A stretch of 64,000 nt of DNA from Lytechinus pictus (lineage: Eukaryota > Echinodermata > Echinoidea > Temnopleuroida > Toxopneustidae): assembly GCF_037042905.1 (NCBI RefSeq), contig NC_087254.1, positions 18,098,603 through 18,162,602 on the forward strand, written 5' to 3'. The position numbers and the translations under genes were made by a program. Shown in pieces: positions 57,901-64,000 of this stretch (position 1 is the first letter of the stretch; every line of letters begins with the position of its first letter). The notes beneath the pieces were generated by a model that worked only from the letters and a program-made list of their open reading frames with translations, did not search any database and was not told where the DNA came from.

Positions 57901-59826
57901 CTCCTGAATGGAAGAAAAGGCTACAAACTAAGATAGCAGAACTACATAAAGACGTGGCTCAACTCGGAGAAGTAGATAAGGGAAACATCAAATCCAATCG
58001 GATGAAGAGCAATGCCAAAAGACTTCAGAAGAAATATCGCATTGACGATAAGACCCGTACTAGGACAACTGTTATAGAAACGCTCAAAATGAAGATAAAT
58101 GCTCTCAAACACCGTGTTAAGAGATACACAAAGAGTAACAATTTCAAACGGCAGAATAAACTCTTCCATGGAAACAGAAAGAAATTCTTTCGTGAGCTGG
58201 ATTCAAAGATGACTGAGACGAAAGATGTTCCATCGGCAGATGTTATGAAGAACTACTGGAAAGAACTTTGGGATAATGATATCACTCACGAAGAAACTCC
58301 CTGGATTCAGTCGGAAGCAGACAAATGGTCCAATGTGCCAGCGCAGCAGCTAGTAGACCTGACCTTACCTGAACTACACAATATCGTAAGGAACACTCAG
58401 AACTGGAAAAGCCCTGGACCAGATGGTGTACAAAACTTCTGGATAAAGAGGTTTGGTAGCACCCATACTAATCTACTGAAAATCATCAATGACATTATCA
58501 GAGGGAACAGGACTATTGAGAAATGGCTGCCAATTGGAAGGACATATCTACTGTACAAAGGAAAAGACCCAAAACAACCTAAGAACTATCGTCCAATCAC
58601 TTGCCTTAATACTATGTATAAGCTGCTGACATCAACGCTTGCCATGCACATCGAACGACACATCGATGATCATGACATAATGGAGGTCACTCAGAAAGGT
58701 TGTCGGAAAGGAAAGAAGGGTTGTAAAGATCACCTAATGACAAATAAAGCAATAATCGGTAATGCTCGCCAAAGACAGACCAATCTATCCATGGCTTGGA
58801 TAGACTACAGGAAGGCATTTGACAGCGTACCACATAGTTGGATCATCAAAGTTCTAGAGATGTATCACATCAATCCACAAATAGTCAAGTGCATATCAGC
58901 AGGCATGAAACAATGGAGCACTACTCTTTCGCTTACGATAGGCACTCGTTCGATGACAGTGGAGGGGGTCCGAATCAAGAGAGGAATATTTCAAGGAGAT
59001 TCCTTATCTCCTCTTTTATTCTGCTTAGCTCTCAATCCAGTATGCTCTCTCTTACACGCTACGAGTTATGGCTACAGATACAAAGGGCAAGATATATCTA
59101 CGACAATAAACCATCTGATATATATGGATGATATCAAACTCTTTGCAAAAAATGACGATGAACTTCACAAGATGATAGCAGTAGTTAAACATTTCAGCGA
59201 TGACATCAAGATGTCGTTTGGTATAGACAAGTGTGCCAAAGTTACACTTGTACGAGGAAGGAGGGTAAATACAGGCGAAAATACAGACCGAAACAATCAT
59301 GCATTTGGTATCAGCATGTTCGACTCTTGCTGGAACTGAGTACATCACAAGACATGACAATATTGCCAAAGTTATCCATTGGCAACTACTGAAGGATCGC
59401 GGTAAAATGACTTGTGATCACGCTTGGGAACATCAGCCACAAACGATCACCACGATCAATAACAGCACCATATATTGGAACTGTGGCATACTAACGGATA
59501 GAACCATCAACTGCAACAAGCCGGACATCATCGTCAGAGACAACAACGTAGTAAATATCATTGAGGTCTCTGTTCCCCATGATATCAACATTGCTGTAAA
59601 GGAAAGAGACAAACGGCTCAAGTATCAAGACCTAAGGATTGAGATCGAGAGGATGTGGAACGTGAAAGCAGAGGTCACACCAGTCATCATTGGTCACTCA
59701 GGAATGGTGAAGAAGGGAATGGATGCCTGCATAACCAAGATCTCTCCTCACCTTCGGATGTACGACATTCAGAAGGCAGCTATCTTGGGTACAACCAGAT
59801 TGATAAGAAAGACTCTCGGACATTAG
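54902..59826 (+). pseudogene. Broken retrotransposon polyprotein with triplicated N-terminal module
   Basis: Frame 1 (54902-57784, 960 codons) holds three copies of the Trp/Arg-rich module at about 54899-55328, 55776-56208 and 56511-56800, joined by Asp/Asn-rich linkers (55330-55770 and 56210-56480). At 57782 two bases present in element 1 (position about 51908) are missing, giving a stop. Frame 2 (57768-59339) holds the reverse transcriptase with YMDD intact. At about 59278 roughly 812 bases relative to element 1 (53407-54218) are lost, removing the thumb region and the first Cys pair of the CCHC and shifting frame. The endonuclease remainder is at 59299-59826. It cannot encode a full protein. 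Confidence 0.88.
55330..55770 (+). repeat. Minisatellite encoding an Asp/Asn-rich linker
   Basis: Degenerate units such as GATGACAATGCCGGTGATGA repeat in frame, giving runs like NNDTGDDDTNDDLGDA. The same type of sequence occurs at 50009-50440 and 56210-56480. Opposite-strand frames over it are low-complexity shadows. Confidence 0.75.
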
Positions 59827-59923
59827 TAGTGTAAAGTTCCTAGTTGCACTTGAAATTACTTGGTGCTTTTTGTTAGAGCAAAGTTATTCAAGAAAAAAAT
59901 ACGGACTTGATCCTGTTTAGAGG

Positions 59924-59930
59924 AATAACA

Positions 59931-59974
<44 letters not shown>

Positions 59975-59975
59975 T
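59924..59975. repeat. (TAA)n tract 4
   Basis: TAA units after element 2, fading into mixed AT-rich trinucleotides to about 60080. Confidence 0.85.
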
Positions 59976-60082
59976 GTAATGATAATGATAGTTAATGATA
60001 ATAATACTAAAAATGATAAACAAAAGTAATGAATAAATAATAATAATCATAATCATCATTATCATCATCGTCATCATATCAA

Positions 60083-60770
60083 ATGTATAATCGATTATAA
60101 GTGCATACCATAAATCATTTTTTATTATGTAAAACAATGAAGTGTAATCAAGGAACAAATCACATTGCAATCATATCATTTTCTATGAAAAAAGTACAAA
60201 GTAAAATTTATCTTAGAACTTATGTAACACAACGACAGAGTATGAAAATAATTACACAGTTTGTAAATTTGCGTTATCATCGCGCATACGTGAAGGTTTG
60301 GAGTGAACAAACACATATGTGCAATCTGTTTCCATTTCTGGAGCTCCAAGTTTAAAAAAAAAATAAAACACAAGTATAATGATAAAAATGATAATCATAA
60401 CAGACATATTAATGATACTACTTGTAATTTTATTAATTAGAATTGTAATGAAAAGAAATAGCAATAGTGATAGATGATTATAATAACAATAGCAAAAATT
60501 AGGAAAATACTTTGATTGTTTTTAATCGATTATAAATTAAAAATATTTTTAATTCAATATTTTTTCTTCTTCATCATTTAAAATTACTAGATTATTAAAA
60601 TGAAAAAGAAATGAAAATAAAAAAACATATGATTTATATTTATGATCAAAAGAAAAAATGTATGTTTAAAATTGATTTTATTCATATGTAATAATAATAA
60701 TAGGATTAAAAAAACTTAACCGTAAAATATATTTATTGTATATTTATTATATCTAATATTTTTCGATTAT
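60083..60770. other. Sequence related to 44.9-46.7 kb
   Basis: 'tataatcgattataagtgca' near 60086 parallels 'tataatcgattacaagtgca' near 44952, and the blocks noted for 45921-46679 recur here in the same order. AT-rich, no gene seen. Confidence 0.5.
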
Positions 60771-60782
60771 GTTTCAATCTCT

Positions 60783-60884
60783 GCGGCGGCCGCACTGCTG
60801 TGCGCTTACAGCAGTGTGAATCCGTCATTGTTACTCTTTGAAAGAGGCTGGTATATCGGTAGGTTGCCGATAGCGGTCTTACAT
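60783..60884 (+). ncRNA. Structured two-hairpin element, copy 3
   Basis: The hairpin ACTGCTGT/ACAGCAGT, then AAAGAGGCTGGTATATCGG with ATCGG/CCGAT pairing, then GCGGTC. It is about 70-75% like copy 2 by eye with both stems kept. Confidence 0.4.
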
Positions 60885-61004
60885 AATATGTAATGTGCTG
60901 TAATCTATAAATTGATTCTGTGTCTGTAATTAAAGTTAGAACGGTATGCACGAAGTCCAGAGGAAATTTCTGGGTACAAACACATTCACAAAGTCACGTT
61001 TGCC

Positions 61005-62164
61005 CGATTCCCAAAGGTGGTTTCATTTAACCCTATCTGGGCCGGGGTATTTTGGGAGTCCATATGGCCTCCCAGCCCTTGAGATCTCGGCCATCGACCT
61101 CACCCAATATTGGCACGCAGGTTGTCTAAGACATATTATACAAAATTGTAAAGTAATTTATTTCATGCAAATCGCTATTTTATGCGTAATTAGTATGCAA
61201 AATCATACCTTTATCCCCTAACTCCCTAATTAAAGCTCCAAATGTTCTAATTTTTGGTATATGTGTTCTTCAATTCAATATGCTTCGCATCCACAATGTG
61301 TAGTCTTTGCGAGATCAGACGTATCTCTTGCGTTCAGCATAACAGCAAAGACAATAACTGCAGCCTCCGCCTAGATTATAGGCCGCTTAGAGATAAGTTT
61401 CGTCTCTATAAAAGAAACAAAAGGAAAAAATATTGAGATCTCTCCAAATACATTTCTTTCACCCTCTCTAATTTTCTATCACTACTCACTTCAATATTCA
61501 GTAAAATCATGAAAGAAATACAAAGAAAATACAAAGAAAAGAACAATATCAGATAATTTTGATAATTTTCAATAGACATTGGAAAAAATCTCAGTATCAA
61601 GCATTACTTTGCTATCTTGACTGAAAAAACAGGTAGATTTTAATAGTATACATGTAGTAGAAGGCATGAACTCTCGATATTCACATTACATCTATATGCA
61701 ACTTAAAACGTATTCATTTATTTCAAGACAGATTCGCATCTTATGAGCAGTCCTAGCAATAATTGTCCCTTTTATTATGCAAGTCAAATGACCCATTAAC
61801 AAAGAAAGTGACACTTTACCCATGTCGGCAACCACATGACTATACAACATTCTTCACTGCAAAATTTCAGGCTCAAAATATTGTTGAAAAGTTTTATCTC
61901 TTTCCTTATCCATCAGTGTTGTAATCTGTGATGAAAGCAGTAATTGCTAGGACTAACACTCTCCATATAAAGATATAAAGAGAAGTAATATTTTATTGCT
62001 ATGTTTTTTTTTCAGTCAACATGTTACAAAATAATACTAAAATAATACTAATAATACTAAAATAACCAAATAATTCGAAGCTAAGGATAAATCAATGAAT
62101 GTGAAATTGATTTGATATACACATATATTATTTGGATACTTTGATGAGTTCTATATTACTACAA
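61005..62164. other. Intergenic; MITE terminus fragments
   Basis: Around 61005-61100 the ends 'cccaaaggtggtttcattt' and 'ttaaccctatctgggccgggg' resemble the termini of the 31679 and 35265 elements. The rest is AT-rich with no recognised feature. Confidence 0.4.
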
Positions 62165-62287
62165 TGGCATCCAATTTTGGAAGTGCTCCCTAATCAAGTA
62201 AAAGCTGTTAAAAAATTTCCTCATTTTAATAGTGCATTAAAGAAGCACCTAAAAATGGAAGCTCTGGTCAGCCCCGCTCTGCTATAA
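62165..62287 (+). pseudogene. Possible C-terminal relic of a LINE reverse-transcriptase ORF
   Basis: The frame reads LPNQVKAVKKFPHFNSALKK and then HLK up to a TAA. This 'W..LP..V+......F...L+.HL' ending is typical of jockey/CR1-like LINE ORF2 proteins. Only about 40 residues remain. Confidence 0.4.
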
Positions 62288-63239
62288 ATTCCACATATGA
62301 TACTAATGAACAGACTAACTTCAACTCTACTAGTCTACATATAAACCTAATCCTAAACCTAACCTGAGTCCCTACAACCCTAGCCCTACACCTAAGACAC
62401 ATAAAGCCTGGAGCAGTTTATTGTCGTAGGAGCGAATGTTGTGTTGCCGTAATAAGAGCGAACAAGATTTTTTTTTGCAAATGTTGATCCCCCAAAGAAA
62501 AAAGAAAATATATAAATGTAAGAGTAATGAGTTTTTTCAAACTTCTTTTGAGAGTGACATCACATTGATTTGAGCAGTCTCCCCATAATAACAATTTTTA
62601 ATGTAAATTGCATATAAATTGACAAGTTTTTAGGGTTAATATTGAGTGAATACATATTTTTCTTAGATTAATGTATGAATATAAAGTGCATTATTTACAT
62701 TTGTTTATACTTTTTGAGAGAATGGCAATTCATGGTATGTTTGCAAATGACATCACATACTAGTAGATAAATATTTATATTATGACTCTTATCATTATGA
62801 TTTTGCCAAACCATAATATGTTCCTTTCTTATTTTCTGTATTTTCTGCTCTCATCAAAGCAAACATGGTGCAAGAGTAGACCTACTCTTTACAATATTTA
62901 ATTTCAACCTAAGTAGTAGTAGTAGTAGTAGTAGTAGTATATATGAGGACATATATCATCAGTATCCCATGTAAGTACATGTTTACATATAAACTTTCTG
63001 ATCATAAGGCCACAACTCTATTGATCAGAATACAGAATGTAATTATATGCAAATGGAATAAATTACATGTATTACAAAAAAGGAGAAATATGTCTCAAGA
63101 AGGCAATCAAAGTAAAATGCTTAGAAAAAAATAACATGAATTAAATGCAAATTACAAAGATAAGAAGCAATAAGGGCAAGTATGGTGGAGGGGGGGGGAG
63201 GGGAAAGCACAAAAATTGTTATGAGGATGGGAATTAAGG
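62288..63239. other. Intergenic, AT-rich, with a (GTA)n run
   Basis: A (GTA)n run lies at 62912-62940. Degenerate CCTAA-like phrases occur at 62345-62400. No gene seen. Confidence 0.45.
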
Positions 63240-64000
63240 CAGGGGCGGCGGAACGTATTTTTTGTTTTGGGGCAAAGCCAAAAAGGGCTTTTTATGTTGA
63301 AATGGGCATTTTGGTGCTAACGGATATTTTCACCATGATATTATCATCTGCGTTGTGTGTTTTGTAGTGATTTCTGATTATGATAAGCTATTTGTAAAAC
63401 TTGCTCTATAGTTAATTATCGCGCCTAATTGCTGTTAAAAGGGCATTTTTGCGAGATGTTGCGAGCGCGAATCGCTAGCTCAAACCTTTGGACATTTCAA
63501 TAAAAAATAAAAATTAAGCATTCCGAGCAGTTTTTGTATTCATGACAAAGATTTGTATCGAATCAAAGAATAAACGCGAGCGCGAAGCGCGAGCTATAAT
63601 TATTAATATACTGACCAGAAAAGGAACCTGTTAAGGACTGCAGAATAATCGAATAATGCGAGCGCAAAGCGCGAGCTGAAATTTTGTGTTATTCCAACTT
63701 GAAAACTGGACATTTTAAGCATTGTGTAATCAGGGGAGCGTTTCATCAATATTTCCATCTGACAAGTTGTCAGATCTGACATCTTTCCATGATTTTGATT
63801 GGCTGAGAGGCACTGTTCCTATGGTAACTGTCGGATAAAATGGGGCTTGTCGGATAAAACGTCCGACAAGTCCTTTCATGAAACGCCCCCCTGAAACAGG
63901 GTGAGTACCTTACTAAACAATAACTGATGCGAACGCGAAGCGCGAGCCATTTTTTTTTGTTTTATAAGTAAGCCTAAAATGTATTATGTTCTACGCCTCC
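63240..64000. mobile_element. Start of another GCGAGCGC-class foldback element
   Basis: It begins CAGGGGCGGCGGAACG, then carries GCGAGCGCGAAGCGCGAGC-type cores near 63460, 63573, 63657 and 63930, like the arms of 13071-19198. The right arm lies beyond the window. Confidence 0.65.
63731..63893. mobile_element. MITE nested in the foldback arm
   Basis: CAGGGGAGCGTTTCAT at the left is mirrored by ATGAAACGCCCCCCTG at the right, with 'gacttgtcggac'-type hairpins inside. 163 bp, related to the GGGTGTTTCATAA class. Confidence 0.65.

Larger units (their letters stand above)
54894..59923 (+). mobile_element. Non-LTR retrotransposon, element 2 (TAA-flanked, defective)
   Basis: Sequence from 'gagaatttgtatcataaagg' matches element 1 from about 50484 onward, so this copy is truncated at a different point. 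It has two extra N-terminal modules, then is near-identical to element 1 until a deletion near 59278. The 3' end is the same as in element 1, followed by (TAA)n. Confidence 0.85.

Noticed and set aside
60733-60951. 72-codon minus-strand frame over the two-hairpin element
   Set aside because: No homologue recognised and the plus-strand sibling at 46.7 kb does not keep the frame.

Overview
This is a eukaryotic, intron-rich and AT-rich genomic window from a metazoan. I infer an echinoderm, probably a sea urchin. The basis is the two identified genes (ciliary DRC3 and mitochondrial ATPAF2) plus the load of foldback/MITE elements, tRNA-derived SINEs and RLE-type non-LTR retrotransposons. No bacterial, organellar or viral gene organisation is seen.

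Layout. 1-660 is a GATA/CTAG/GACA microsatellite. 1389-11923 holds, on the minus strand, at least six coding exons of a gene I could not identify; it runs off the left edge. Its introns contain a 4.7-kb foldback element (2367-7051) and a three-unit tRNA-derived element with a 13-bp target duplication (8878-9939). 13071-19198 is a second, 6.1-kb foldback element packed with repeats around a GCGAGCGC-type core. 19632-28688 is a complete plus-strand DRC3 gene (11 coding exons, 523 codons). Two of its introns are U12-type with AT-AC ends. 33887-39647 holds five exons of ATPAF2 on the minus strand, with the 5' (transit-peptide) exon not found. DRC3 and ATPAF2 converge tail to tail, as I recall them in human 17p11.2.

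40-48.8 kb is a gene-free graveyard of short inverted-repeat elements, including a near-perfect 529-bp hairpin with a 9-bp target duplication. 48.8-60.0 kb is a head-to-tail cluster of three non-LTR retrotransposon copies, each separated by a (TAA)n tract. They encode a reverse transcriptase and a C-terminal CCHC plus restriction-like endonuclease. The middle copy has an intact 1442-codon frame. The downstream copy has a triplicated N-terminal module joined by Asp/Asn-rich linkers, and is broken by a 2-nt and an about 0.8-kb deletion. 60.1-61.0 kb resembles 44.9-46.9 kb, so related sequence flanks the cluster on both sides. The right end (63240-64000) enters another foldback element of the GCGAGCGC class.

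The genes: DRC3 is a nexin-dynein regulatory complex subunit of motile cilia, and ATPAF2 is the assembly chaperone for the F1-ATPase alpha subunit. They share location, not an obvious pathway. All exon boundaries come from reading splice sites and frame continuity by eye.
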